A stretch of DNA of 64,000 bases from Pontibacter harenae (GCF_020907245.1 NZ_JAJJWH010000002.1:151740-215739); one strand, 5' to 3'; shown: positions 10,403-18,757, numbered from the stretch's first letter. Numbers and translations: made by a program. Notes: generated by a model not told the origin, from the sequence alone.

Positions 10403-10600
10403 ATGAGCAGCAATTTACTTCTTTCGATTACTGACGATGATATGCTTCGTTTACATGGCGGCATCAAAGCTTCAATAGCTCAAATGAGAAGCGAGGATTA
10501 TGAAGACGAAGAGATCTGTACCTACGAAGAAGTACTCTCCAACCTCAAGAATGGTAAGTCGTCTTACATCGAAGGCATCAAGTTGGTACTGCTGAAATAA
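10403..10600 (+). CDS. small acidic protein of unknown function
   Basis: The 65-residue product (MSSNLLLSITDDDMLRLHGG at the N terminus) is rich in Asp and Glu in the middle and ends GIKLVLLK. It has no signal peptide and no membrane segment. I do not recognise a family. It is preceded by an AT-rich leader (10300-10390) and followed by more than 300 bp without genes. An ATG start and the protein-like composition argue for a real gene, but small size keeps confidence moderate. Confidence 0.45.
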   Translation: MSSNLLLSITDDDMLRLHGGIKASIAQMRSEDYEDEEICTYEEVLSNLKNGKSSYIEGIKLVLLK

Positions 10601-10972
10601 CCTATATTCCCTTCACTCCTTCCCCTTTTCTCTTAACTTGGTTGTAGAGCTTTAAACCCTTGCCTGATTTCTAAAGCCTTTACTGCCTTAGAACAAATTT
10701 ATTATTGCTGAGCTTGCTGTAAACAGCATTGAATTAAGCCAATACTCCTCTTCACAACTATTCTCATCCTTCACTAAATCTGTACAATTTCCACGTGTGG
10801 CAATCTAGTTCCCACACGTGCCACAGTTATACTTAACGAATTGATACACAATAACTTTTTATCAATGAAACATATATGTTAATACCATCATTTATTCATA
10901 TTCCTAAACAATTGTGTTATAGAAGCGTTATAAATAATATACTTTAACAGAAATTATTTAGAGTAACTAACC
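10601..10972. other. intergenic region upstream of the beta-barrel gene
   Basis: This 372-bp AT-rich stretch contains one notable element, the spaced inverted repeat at 10792-10820 listed separately. Nothing else gene-like was seen. Confidence 0.5.
10792..10820. promoter_or_regulatory. candidate operator: CACGTGTGG, 11 bp, CCACACGTG
   Basis: Two perfectly inverted 9-bp arms (10792-10800 and 10812-10820), each containing a CACGTG core or its near-palindrome, are separated by 11 bp, which is about two helical turns centre to centre. They stand out as GC-rich in an AT-rich leader about 150 bp before the barrel gene. A dimeric regulator site is an inference. Confidence 0.4.
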
Positions 10973-11590
10973 ATGAAACAAGCTATGAAAAATTTATTCT
11001 TACCATTCGCAATTGCACTAGCTGCTACCTTCGATGTAACAGCTCAATCAGTACGAGACTTACCAAGGCCACAAACTACTGCCCCTGTTTCTGGCGACGC
11101 AATACAGCAAGGCAACTGGCTTGTAGGTGCTGGTATCGCCAACATCGGCCACAACTTTAAGTCGGAAACTTTTACTTTGGATGTGCAGCCACGTGCTGGT
11201 TACTTTATCAGCGATAATGCAGCTATTGGTGCACAGGTAGACCTTGGGCTTTCTATTTATAATGGTGGTGAATCTTTTAGGTATGGTTTACAACCTTTTG
11301 TGCGTTATTACTTTCCTGAAGGAGCCGCACCTACACACAGATGGTTTGGTGAGGCAAGAATCGGTTTCGCAGGTAGTTCAGATGAAGATAGTGACGGCGA
11401 TTCCGCTTTCTCACGAGTATATGGTATAAGTGCAGGTTATGCTCACTTTGTCGCTTCTAATGTTGCGCTGGAAGGCACCTTAAACCTGATCAGAAGTAGT
11501 GCTAACGTTGAAGTAGGCGGTGGAGCCAACACAGGCCTATCTCTTGGTCTTGCACTGCAAATCTATTTGCCAGGAAGAGGAAATCGATAA
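10973..11590 (+). CDS. porin-like outer-membrane beta-barrel protein
   Basis: The 205-residue product has a signal peptide (through DVTAQS) and a barrel-like body of alternating residues. It includes GNWLVGAGIANIGHNF, AGYFISDNAAIGAQVDLGLS, YGLQPFVRYYF and a C-terminal LSLGLALQIYLPGRGNR. This is the usual small OMP_b-brl architecture of Bacteroidota. A second in-frame ATG at 10985 is also possible. The gene ends in a very strong terminator. Its last 40 bases and terminator are duplicated in diverged form at 15735-15825, so a paralogue once existed or the region was rearranged. Confidence 0.7.
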   Translation: MKQAMKNLFLPFAIALAATFDVTAQSVRDLPRPQTTAPVSGDAIQQGNWLVGAGIANIGHNFKSETFTLDVQPRAGYFISDNAAIGAQVDLGLSIYNGGESFRYGLQPFVRYYFPEGAAPTHRWFGEARIGFAGSSDEDSDGDSAFSRVYGISAGYAHFVASNVALEGTLNLIRSSANVEVGGGANTGLSLGLALQIYLPGRGNR

Positions 11591-11615
11591 TCAATACCAA
11601 GATATAGTTTACAGG

Positions 11616-11658
11616 CAAGGGCCGCTTCAGCATACTGAAGCGGCCCTTGCTCTTTATT
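11616..11658 (+). terminator. intrinsic terminator of the barrel gene
   Basis: A perfect 15-bp stem (CAAGGGCCGCTTCAG and its complement) closes a 4-base loop (CATA) and is followed by CTCTTTATTT. A near copy is at 15786-15825. Confidence 0.9.
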
Positions 11659-11708
11659 TATAATATTAGCTTAATAAATCCCTGTTCTACGATACTGCTT
11701 ATCAGTAC

Positions 11709-11740
11709 TTGATGACAACATTATATACTGTCTAATTTTG
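11709..11740 (+). promoter_or_regulatory. predicted Bacteroidota promoter for the GMC oxidoreductase operon
   Basis: TTGATG at 11709-11714 and TAATTTTG at 11733-11740 are 18 bp apart. The spacing equals that of the tRNA-Ser promoter in this window, and the box matches the TAnnTTTG consensus known for Bacteroidota. The leader to the ATG at 11818 would be about 70 bases. Confidence 0.55.
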
Positions 11741-11817
11741 ACCTTTAAAATCTGTTGCTTTTACATATTAATTCGCTATTTTTAATGTTCATCTTCTATA
11801 GATAAAATACTTCATTG

Positions 11818-13254
11818 ATGAAGCAACAGAATTATGATCTTATAGTGGTAGGCACTGGCTTTGCTTCTACCTTCTTCCTAAAAAAATACTTAAGTAAAGC
11901 ATCTAAATCGGCAAAAATATTAGTGCTAGAAAGAGGTCATCTTTTTCCTCATGCAGAAAGATTGAAAGAAAAGAGAAGAGAAAGTACACCTTTTGCCAAG
12001 TTAAACGACCACTCCCATAACACATTCATCAACAACAATCCTGAGAAGATTTGGGAGTTTCAAGCTGGTTTTGGAGGAAGCTCTAACTGTTGGTTTGGTT
12101 GCACACCTCGCTTTATGCCCTCAGATTTTAAGATGAAGAGCCTGTATGGTGTTGCAAACGACTGGCCTGTTCAGTATGATGAATTAGATTCGTACTATGA
12201 TCAGGTTGAGGAGGCCATGTCTATATCTGGACCCGAAGAAACACCATATCCGCGCAGTAAACCTTATCCTCAACCCGCACATGCTTTTAATACTGTAGAT
12301 GTACTACTCAAGAAGAAGTATGGAAACCTTTACATCAACCAACCTACCGCACGCGCAAAAGTTCCTGTAAATGGCAGGGGAAGTTGCTGTGTTAGTGCTG
12401 AGTGTAGCGTTTGCCCTGTTAACGCAAAGTTTACAATCGAGAACTCGAACCTTGGCGTATACGAAGACCCCCGTATAGAATTAGTGTATGGTTCTCAGGT
12501 ATTCGGCCTGGAACTAGAGCAAAATATGGTTCGCAAGGTAAATTATATAAAAGATGGTAAGGAGCATCATGCCTCAGCCGAAGTCTTTGCTCTGGGTGCT
12601 AACGCCATTTTTAACGCACATATTCTGTTGAATTCTGGCGACACTAGCCGCTTAACTGGTAAAGGCCTCGGTGAACAGTATGGCTTACAGGCTCTCGTTT
12701 ATCTAGATAATTTAGCAAATTTTGGAGGAGGAACTTGGGTGAGCGGCAACGGCTATATGTTGTATGATGGTAATCATAGAAAAGATTATGCAGCTTGCCT
12801 TATGGAATCGAATAATGCTCCTTTTCTCAGACTTGAAAAAGGTAAATGGAGGGATATTGCAAGTTTTAGGATGATATTTGAAGACTTACCAAGTGAGCAA
12901 AACTATGTTGCACCCACTGCTGATCTTATGAAGCCAGAGGTAAATTTTAAAGGCCCCTCTGCTTATACACTGAAAGCAGTTGAGCAGATGAAGCAGAAAC
13001 TACCTGAAGTATTAGCCTGCCTGCCCATCGAAAAAATAGAATTCCAAAAACCTTTTGCTTCGGAAGCACATATTATGGGTACCACAAGAATGAGCGAGTC
13101 GCCAGAGGAAGGAGTAGTAGATAAACACCTGATCCACCACAAGTACAGGAACCTGTTTGTTTTGGGCAGCAGTACCTTTACTACCTTCACCCCTGCTAAC
13201 CCAACACTTACTCTATCTGCTTTGTCTTTATATGCAGCTGATAAATCATTCTAA
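11818..13254 (+). CDS. GMC-family FAD-dependent oxidoreductase
   Basis: The protein has 478 residues from the ATG at 11818; the TTG at 11815 is an alternative start. The N terminus holds the FAD-binding dinucleotide fold (YDLIVVGTGFASTFFLKKYL). A four-Cys stretch (GSCCVSAECSVCPVN) lies near residue 200. The C terminus has the GMC_oxred_C pattern: AHIMGTTRM with the active-site His, and TFTPANPTLTLSALSLYAA. Family members oxidise alcohols or sugars. There is no Sec signal. Export could occur by piggy-back on the Tat-signal protein encoded 15 bp downstream, as in gluconate or sorbitol dehydrogenase complexes. This is known for related pairs and inferred here. The electron acceptor is unknown. 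Confidence 0.8.
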   Translation: MKQQNYDLIVVGTGFASTFFLKKYLSKASKSAKILVLERGHLFPHAERLKEKRRESTPFAKLNDHSHNTFINNNPEKIWEFQAGFGGSSNCWFGCTPRFMPSDFKMKSLYGVANDWPVQYDELDSYYDQVEEAMSISGPEETPYPRSKPYPQPAHAFNTVDVLLKKKYGNLYINQPTARAKVPVNGRGSCCVSAECSVCPVNAKFTIENSNLGVYEDPRIELVYGSQVFGLELEQNMVRKVNYIKDGKEHHASAEVFALGANAIFNAHILLNSGDTSRLTGKGLGEQYGLQALVYLDNLANFGGGTWVSGNGYMLYDGNHRKDYAACLMESNNAPFLRLEKGKWRDIASFRMIFEDLPSEQNYVAPTADLMKPEVNFKGPSAYTLKAVEQMKQKLPEVLACLPIEKIEFQKPFASEAHIMGTTRMSESPEEGVVDKHLIHHKYRNLFVLGSSTFTTFTPANPTLTLSALSLYAADKSF

Positions 13255-13269
13255 ATAACAGAAGAAGAT

Positions 13270-13713
13270 ATGTTAAGAAGGAAGTTTTTAAAATTATCTG
13301 GCTTAGGAGCCCTGGTAGTGGCAGCCCCAACTGCTGGGTTTGCTTCTATTTCTCTGAAGGATGCAACAGTAGGCTCTATCATCAATGAGTTTGATTATCT
13401 ACAGCTAGACAAGAAGGGTGTTGAACAGTTTGTTGATGACTTTCTGGCTTATAACTTTTGGAACGGGAGCTTTAAGCATACTCTTGTTATGCGAGCAATA
13501 TATACAACTAAAACCAAATCAGACCGCTCAGTTAGTTTATTTAAAACTAATATGCTTAAAACACTGGCAGATACTTATCTACTTTCCACTGATTTTTTCA
13601 GCAATAATATGGATGAAAATAAGCCATTAAAGTACATGGGCCTTTACAGCCCACATCTGAAGCCATGCGCAAATCCTTTCTCTTTTATTCATTATCCTGC
13701 TGTTGTAAGCTGA
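13270..13713 (+). CDS. Tat-signal small protein, probable partner subunit of the GMC oxidoreductase
   Basis: The 147-residue protein begins with a twin-arginine signal (RRKFLKLSG, then a moderately hydrophobic stretch ending near AGFASIS). The rest is helical and mixed, with DKKGVEQFVDDFLAYNFW as a recognisable block. The position directly after a GMC oxidoreductase and the Tat signal fit the small (hitch-hiker) subunit of membrane-bound FAD dehydrogenases. The sequence itself is too divergent to assign to the gluconate 2-dehydrogenase subunit 3 family with certainty. GAAGAAG just before the ATG could serve as a ribosome binding site. Confidence 0.55.
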   Translation: MLRRKFLKLSGLGALVVAAPTAGFASISLKDATVGSIINEFDYLQLDKKGVEQFVDDFLAYNFWNGSFKHTLVMRAIYTTKTKSDRSVSLFKTNMLKTLADTYLLSTDFFSNNMDENKPLKYMGLYSPHLKPCANPFSFIHYPAVVS

Positions 13714-13795
13714 GGTTTAGTTAAATTCGTCAAAGCTTGTTCTTATTCTAGTTATTTAACACTTCTGTTAATCAATCTCTTACCATTCTTCAACA

Positions 13796-13842
13796 AAAAA
13801 AGGAGTGCCTACGACAATTTATATCGTAGGCACTCCTTTTTT
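13796..13842. terminator. bidirectional terminator
   Basis: A 19-bp perfect inverted repeat has an A-run at the left, GGAGTGCCTACGA as the core and a T-run at the right, around a 9-base loop. It separates the GMC/Tat genes from the convergent membrane-protein gene. Confidence 0.9.
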
Positions 13843-13946
13843 GATGTCATTTATCAATACAACTATAACCTTTTGCTACTTTCCTCTGAAGGTATATTAT
13901 AGCCTAAACATTATCTATTTTCATCTAAATGACAATTGGAGATTTA

Positions 13947-15458
13947 CTAGTGAGAGCAAGGCTGAGGCTCATACTTATTGAATGATCTAAACTGCAAGAA
14001 TTTAACATGTATGGGATTTAGTGAAGTCAGTTCGCTATGGAGTGCAGCGTTAGCTTTTGTATAAGTATATTCTTGACCGTTTCGGATATACTTTACCGAG
14101 TCTGGTTTCTTGGAAGCGATGTATTTTTTGAAATTATGATACACCATTAACTTCTGACTATTTGCCAGATTTTGAAGATTCTCATCTGAAGAAGAAATTA
14201 CTTCCACCACGTCTTTCTGAAAGTCAAAAATCTGAGTCTCAACTGGTATAAACAAATGGTTCGTAACCCCTCCTTCTGTCCTTAAATTGGAAAACATAGC
14301 AAAAGAGTTTTCAGTCTTCAGACCTAGGTATGGACACAATCCATTTATGAACACTATGATTGGGAAAAGAAGCAGAGAATAATGTTTGAGCTTAAATGAG
14401 TCTGAGCTAGAAAGTGTGTTGCTGTTCTCTTTGGAGAATACAGCTTTTGAAAAAACAATTATGAATACAACTCCATAAGTAGTCCAGCAGATATGCCGAA
14501 AGAAGTCGGTAAAGTTTTTTGCTAAAAAGTGAAGAACAACCACACCAAACACAAACAATACCAAGGCTGTTACTAACTTTAAAATACTGAAGCGGTAAAA
14601 CTGTTCCTTAGATAGCGCCTTTAGTCCTTGCGCTTTTTTATAAAGCTTAAAGATATATCCGCTGAATTTATTGTCTGTAAACAGTACATACGCGGCAAAA
14701 AGCATGGAGGAGAAATCATAAAACCCATTAAGAGGGTTATATGCAATGATAAAGTGAAACGATAATCCAAGTAAAACGCCAAGGTTACGCGTCCTTCTAA
14801 AGCAAAGTAGAACAGGAATTAATGTTTCGATTATAACGGTAGCATAAGCATTAAGCAGGAGTACGCCATTTGTTAGGGTAAGGGAGGATAAAGGGTTTTG
14901 TGATACAAAAAAGTCGGTCGCACAACTAATATCTGGAGAAAAGAAGCTTGTGTTTAGTTTATGTAAGACTACAAAAAAGTAAAGAATAATCACTTCTGCC
15001 CTTACTAGTGGAGCAAAAGTTTTATAAAAGTCTACTCTATTGATACGAAAACGTCTCCTCTTAATTACTAGATAAGCTAATGCATGTAGTATAGTTAAGT
15101 TTACTAACGTAGTAAATATCCAGTGATTACTGATATAGGGCATCATTTTAAGAGACTCATACAACTGCAACGACAGAAAGAAAAGCAGCCTTATAATTGA
15201 CCAAGGCTTAAGTATAAGAAAAACAGCTGCGAAGCTTAATAAGACATAATGCATCTCATCAGTAAAAATCCTGTCGTTTGCCATGTGAAAAAGTGTTGCA
15301 ACAGCCCAAAGTGACCAGAATAATTTATACCTAATGTCTATAGATGAATCATAATCTAATGCACCTTCATTACTTTCAGAATCAATGCTTGGGGTATTGA
15401 TTGGATCTGTAAGTACACTTAGAAATAAATGATTTTTTCGAAGTAGATTTATAAGCAT
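13947..15458 (-). CDS. HTTM-like polytopic membrane protein
   Basis: The protein has 503 residues with about nine to eleven hydrophobic segments up to about residue 375. A soluble tail of about 125 residues follows. The middle part resembles the HTTM (horizontally transferred transmembrane, vitamin-K-dependent carboxylase-like) superfamily: FFVVLHKLNTSFF, then a Cys-containing loop (DISCATDFF), VIIETLIPVLLCFRRTRNLG, and LGLSFHFIIAYNPLNGFYDF. Proven members carboxylate glutamates, but most bacterial relatives have unknown function. It converges on the GMC/Tat pair and lies in the interval between the duplicated barrel ends, so it may belong to the same accessory block. Confidence 0.6.
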   Translation of the reverse strand: MLINLLRKNHLFLSVLTDPINTPSIDSESNEGALDYDSSIDIRYKLFWSLWAVATLFHMANDRIFTDEMHYVLLSFAAVFLILKPWSIIRLLFFLSLQLYESLKMMPYISNHWIFTTLVNLTILHALAYLVIKRRRFRINRVDFYKTFAPLVRAEVIILYFFVVLHKLNTSFFSPDISCATDFFVSQNPLSSLTLTNGVLLLNAYATVIIETLIPVLLCFRRTRNLGVLLGLSFHFIIAYNPLNGFYDFSSMLFAAYVLFTDNKFSGYIFKLYKKAQGLKALSKEQFYRFSILKLVTALVLFVFGVVVLHFLAKNFTDFFRHICWTTYGVVFIIVFSKAVFSKENSNTLSSSDSFKLKHYSLLLFPIIVFINGLCPYLGLKTENSFAMFSNLRTEGGVTNHLFIPVETQIFDFQKDVVEVISSSDENLQNLANSQKLMVYHNFKKYIASKKPDSVKYIRNGQEYTYTKANAALHSELTSLNPIHVKFLQFRSFNKYEPQPCSH

Positions 15459-15734
15459 ATTCTTTGTTCAGAAGTAAAATGAAGCACTGAAATGGATGAC
15501 CTATAAGTTAAGTTTTGTACTTGCTGCGCTAGACGTAGCTTAGCTTTAGCATTGAACCTTTCTCAAATTATAGAGCAATTATATATTGTAATACTTTTAT
15601 TATATTTTGAATTATTTATTTAAAGGTGAACATATAATTCAAGAACGAATATTATAACGATATAAAAATATATAGGTTTTGTTAAATACTAAAGTTTGAT
15701 AGAAATTTAATCTTAGCTTCTAATTCATTCCGCA

Positions 15735-15779
15735 TCTAGGTCTTGCCTTGCAGATCTATTTACCAGGAAGAGGAAATGA
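15735..15779 (+). pseudogene. 3'-end relic of a barrel-protein paralogue
   Basis: Bases 15735-15776 read LGLALQIYLPGRGN, the same ending as the intact barrel protein at 10973-11590, with a few third-position changes. No upstream coding sequence of that gene precedes it, and the original stop codon has been lost. The adjacent hairpin is also a near copy. It is therefore the tail of a lost second copy, or one end of an ancient duplication that flanks the 4-kb block in between. The 282 bp before it (15459-15734) are AT-rich and show nothing else. Confidence 0.65.
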
Positions 15780-15785
15780 TATAAG

Positions 15786-15825
15786 CAACAAGGGCCGCTT
15801 CAGTATGCTGAAGCGGCCCTTGTTG
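15786..15825. terminator. hairpin duplicated from the barrel-gene terminator
   Basis: An 18-bp perfect stem (CAACAAGGGCCGCTTCAG) closes a 4-base TATG loop. It differs from the copy at 11616 mainly in the loop and stem ends. The run of T's after it is weak. It also lies just past the stop of the reverse-strand phosphodiesterase gene and may serve that gene. Confidence 0.6.
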
Positions 15826-15847
15826 GATAGAAATATTTTGGATGTCA

Positions 15848-17110
15848 TCATCGTTTTAGCACCTCTTCCACTACCCTTTTATCACCGTCTATCTGGTGCG
15901 CATAGGTCAGTCCCAACAGCTCTGCTATGAGTGGATACAGATGTACGTTCTCAAAGGATTCTATCCTTTGCCCTTTTTTGAAGCCACTGCCCCATGCGTA
16001 AAAAGAGGCATGCATTTCTTTAACAGCTGCAGGGTCATACCCGTGGTGACCTGGTGAGGGTTTGTTTGGGCCAGCGTGAAAAATGTAGGGCCAGTTAGCT
16101 ATAAGAATAATATCACCAATGCGGTTGTAAGTATCATCTTTCGAACCATAATGCCACTGCTCAGGCAGGCTTTGCTTCAGGTAAGTTTTAAACCCCTCCT
16201 CATTTTTCTTTAACTGCCGATAGGTCTTTCTTACCTTCTTCTTATTCTTTGCATGGAGTTCAACCATTACATCTCCTGGCGATATAATAAAATTTGCGCT
16301 GTCTTTTATAGACGGCACGGTTAAGGTATGTTCCATATCTACGTTTGTCATTCCATGGTCTGACACAAACACAATGTTTACGGGCAAACCCGTTTTAGCC
16401 ACTTCCTCTGTTAGCTTACCTATCGCTTCATCTATTTCATGCACCGCTTGCACTGTTTCTGGTGCATCTGGCCCAAACCTGTGGCCAGCGTGGTCTACCT
16501 CTGGCATGTAAAAAGTAATCAGGTGTGGTCGCTTTTCTTCAGGCAGCTGCAGCCAATCCAGCACAATATTTATGCGGCGCTCCATCGGCAATTGCTCATT
16601 GTACTGGTAATGATAAGTAGGCATAATTCCTTTGATCGGCGCCTCAGATCCTACCCAAAATAAGCACGCTGTCAACATTTGCTGCTGTTCTGCCAACACC
16701 CACAATGGTGTGCCCCCGTACCAACTACCGTCTTCTACTTTGCTCCTGTCCCGTATCGTGTAGTACTCATTTCGGTTCGGATCATAAAATTGGTTGTTAA
16801 TGAGGCCGTGGTGTGCAGGATATAAGCCTGTAACTATAGAATAATGATTGGGGAAGGTTTTAGAAGGAAAGGCAGGAACCATAGACGTGGCCTGTACGCC
16901 TTTTTCGCGCAATGCCAACAGATGCTTTGCCTGATACTTTTCGGCGTAGTCATACCTAAAACCATCTGCTGATATGAGTATCACGTATGGCTTTTCCTGT
17001 TGCTCCAGCCTGTTTGCCCTACCTGGTATTACTATTTGAGTTGTATCTGCCTGCGCGAAAGCCACAAGCGAGCATGAGATAAAATACAGTAAAAATAGGT
17101 TCCTTATCAT
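15848..17110 (-). CDS. ectonucleotide pyrophosphatase/phosphodiesterase (NPP) family protein
   Basis: The protein has 420 residues from ATG 17110, chosen because it starts a good signal peptide (MIRNLFLLYFISCSLVAFAQ); the ATG at 17152 would add 14 residues before it. The alkaline-phosphatase-superfamily metal and nucleophile motifs are all visible. ISADGFRYDY holds the first Asp and PSKTFPNHYSIV the nucleophilic Thr. MPEVDHAGHRFGPD and VSDHGMTNVD hold further metal ligands, and PGHHGYDP holds the last His. Family enzymes hydrolyse pyrophosphate or phosphodiester bonds of nucleotides and related molecules in the periplasm. The substrate cannot be told. The gene is monocistronic. Confidence 0.9.
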   Translation of the reverse strand: MIRNLFLLYFISCSLVAFAQADTTQIVIPGRANRLEQQEKPYVILISADGFRYDYAEKYQAKHLLALREKGVQATSMVPAFPSKTFPNHYSIVTGLYPAHHGLINNQFYDPNRNEYYTIRDRSKVEDGSWYGGTPLWVLAEQQQMLTACLFWVGSEAPIKGIMPTYHYQYNEQLPMERRINIVLDWLQLPEEKRPHLITFYMPEVDHAGHRFGPDAPETVQAVHEIDEAIGKLTEEVAKTGLPVNIVFVSDHGMTNVDMEHTLTVPSIKDSANFIISPGDVMVELHAKNKKKVRKTYRQLKKNEEGFKTYLKQSLPEQWHYGSKDDTYNRIGDIILIANWPYIFHAGPNKPSPGHHGYDPAAVKEMHASFYAWGSGFKKGQRIESFENVHLYPLIAELLGLTYAHQIDGDKRVVEEVLKR

Positions 17111-17354
17111 AACAGCTAAGGTAAGCGTCGTAGAGGACAGATGCAGGTACAACTACGTTAAAAAATTAAAAATTTATAACTGCTGCGTTTCCTGAAAATA
17201 TAGTTAATACGCTCTTTGAAGCCATTATATATAATTTTTTGTATATTATTCTGTCAGAAAAAGAAGGAGATTAAACACTCTTATCCCTTTTCATTTCTCT
17301 AAAACTTAATACCTTTATGATACTAGTAACTAATGAGTATTAATCTTAAATAAT

Positions 17355-17747
17355 ATGAAGAAGCTACTTTTCTCTTCGGCTTTAGTTTTGATATGTAGCA
17401 GTTTAAGCTTTGCGCAGCCCTCCATTACGGGCTCTATGAAGCCTGAAGGCACTGAATCTTATCTGTCTTCTGTTAAGCTCCATTTCAACAATGTGGAAGA
17501 ACTTCAGGAGTATAAGTGGGACGAGTTGGAGTCTGTACTCAGCAGAAGCAAAGACGCTATCAGAAAAGATTTTAAACTTGTTATCTCAGCTGATGTGAAC
17601 AAGGAAAAATATCGCAATAAAAATATTATTCCCGATTCTTTTACTGTTAAGGTGTCAGAAGAAAAAGATACTACCAAACTAATAAGAGAAGCACAGCGCG
17701 GTGTAGAAAAAATGCTGGCCATACTCATTGAAGAAGACCCGAAATAA
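17355..17747 (+). CDS. secreted protein of unknown function
   Basis: The 130-residue product has a clear signal peptide (MKKLLFSSALVLICSSLSFA followed by QPS). The mature part is small, charged and helix-rich, with NNVEELQEYKWDELESVL and KLIREAQRGVEKML as the most ordered-looking blocks. I do not recognise a family. It ends 9 bp before the stop of the convergent RES toxin gene. Confidence 0.6.
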   Translation: MKKLLFSSALVLICSSLSFAQPSITGSMKPEGTESYLSSVKLHFNNVEELQEYKWDELESVLSRSKDAIRKDFKLVISADVNKEKYRNKNIIPDSFTVKVSEEKDTTKLIREAQRGVEKMLAILIEEDPK

Positions 17748-17756
17748 TTGAAGGGT

Positions 17757-18221
17757 TTAACTTTTCACAAACAACCGCTTATCAAATTCAAACGGAACAG
17801 TTTCCAGCACCCTGATCTTGCTGAACTCCTGGTGGTGCGGGTTTACAAGGAAGTTATGATTGCCTTGTACTACTGCCGAGGGCACTTTCATCACCAAAAA
17901 TACGCTTGCCTGCACAAAGGCATCTCCAATTTCCTGTGAAGCATTCGGGTGCGGAAACGAATTCCAATCTGCTGGCAGTTCTGCTGTATTTAGCTCCTTA
18001 ACAGTAACTTCAGCAGGAATTTCAATCTTAACTAAGTGGTAATCTTTAGGCACGATGCCCAATGGCATGTGTACGGCTATTTCTACGGTGCAAAGCGCAA
18101 TAGACTCGCTGGTGTAAAGCATGGCGGTACCTTTACTGTTCCAGCGCCCGCCCGCCAGTTCTGCTCCCTTGCCAGACAAATCGTTTTTAAACCTCGCCTT
18201 GCTGAGTCGGTATACGATCAT
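17757..18221 (-). CDS. RES-domain toxin (NAD+-degrading toxin-antitoxin family)
   Basis: The 154-residue protein covers the whole RES domain. YRLSKARF is at the N terminus and GGRWNSKGTAMLYTSES contains the conserved Arg, Trp, Asn and Tyr. ALCTVEIAVH contains the conserved Glu, and NFLVNPHHQEFSKI is near the C terminus. RES toxins are known to phosphorolyse or hydrolyse NAD+ and so stop growth. Its start overlaps the end of the antitoxin gene by 4 bp (18218-18221), the usual translational coupling. The antitoxin comes first, as in other Xre-RES modules. Length and motifs look intact, so the toxin is probably active. Confidence 0.9.
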   Translation of the reverse strand: MIVYRLSKARFKNDLSGKGAELAGGRWNSKGTAMLYTSESIALCTVEIAVHMPLGIVPKDYHLVKIEIPAEVTVKELNTAELPADWNSFPHPNASQEIGDAFVQASVFLVMKVPSAVVQGNHNFLVNPHHQEFSKIRVLETVPFEFDKRLFVKS

Positions 18222-18646
18222 GCCAGCACGCCGTGTTCTATACGAGTCAGTTCATCTTTCAGCACCCCTATTCCAAAGGTGCTATCTAAGAGTTCCTTTG
18301 GCTTTATACCTCCCAGGGCAACATTCTTTGCCTCCAGCCAAGCATCAAAGTTTGCTTGATCTCCAAACACCTCCACTCCTTTATTATACACCATTGTTAT
18401 CTCCAGGATTTTCTCGGAGTGCAAAGGATCGAAAGTGCGCTGCTCTTTTTTGTAACGCTGAAAAGTTCGCTCCGACAGGTGCAAAAAGTTAGACCATTCG
18501 GTCGTGCTGAAAGGACTCTTATCTGCTATTGCCTGAAATAAAGTATATTTCACTCCCTCGCGCACAGCACTGATGAGCATGAAAACATCTTTGTCATCAA
18601 TCCATTTATAGCTCAGGCTATCGGTTATACTTAGTGCGTGTCCCAT
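18218..18646 (-). CDS. Xre/MbcA/ParS-type antitoxin (DUF2384 domain)
   Basis: The protein has 142 residues. The N-terminal half is a helix-turn-helix-like region (FSTTEWSNFLHLSERTFQRY) and the C-terminal half is the toxin-binding DUF2384 domain. Its typical pattern is VFGDQANFDAWLEAKNVALG, then GIKPKELLDSTFGIGVLKDE and a final LTRIEHGVLA. In known systems the C-terminal tail blocks the NAD+ pocket of the RES toxin, and the HTH represses the promoter. The start at ATG 18646 puts only a short tail before the first helix. Repeats that may be its operator lie just upstream. Confidence 0.9.
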   Translation of the reverse strand: MGHALSITDSLSYKWIDDKDVFMLISAVREGVKYTLFQAIADKSPFSTTEWSNFLHLSERTFQRYKKEQRTFDPLHSEKILEITMVYNKGVEVFGDQANFDAWLEAKNVALGGIKPKELLDSTFGIGVLKDELTRIEHGVLA

Positions 18647-18675
18647 ATCAGTTGTTGTTACCGTATCAAATATAC

Positions 18676-18719
18676 GAAACTTGTCATTAAAATAACGTCA
18701 ACTGTCATATTTAAGTTTC
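18676..18719. promoter_or_regulatory. candidate operator of the Xre-RES module
   Basis: Inverted 7-bp arms GAAACTT (18676-18682) and AAGTTTC (18713-18719) enclose two TGTCAT direct repeats (18682-18687 and 18703-18708). They start 30 bp upstream of the antitoxin ATG. Xre antitoxins normally autoregulate, but use of these sites is inferred. Confidence 0.4.
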
Positions 18720-18757
18720 CCTTATAATTTGATGTTAGCCAAACCTCCATAAACACA

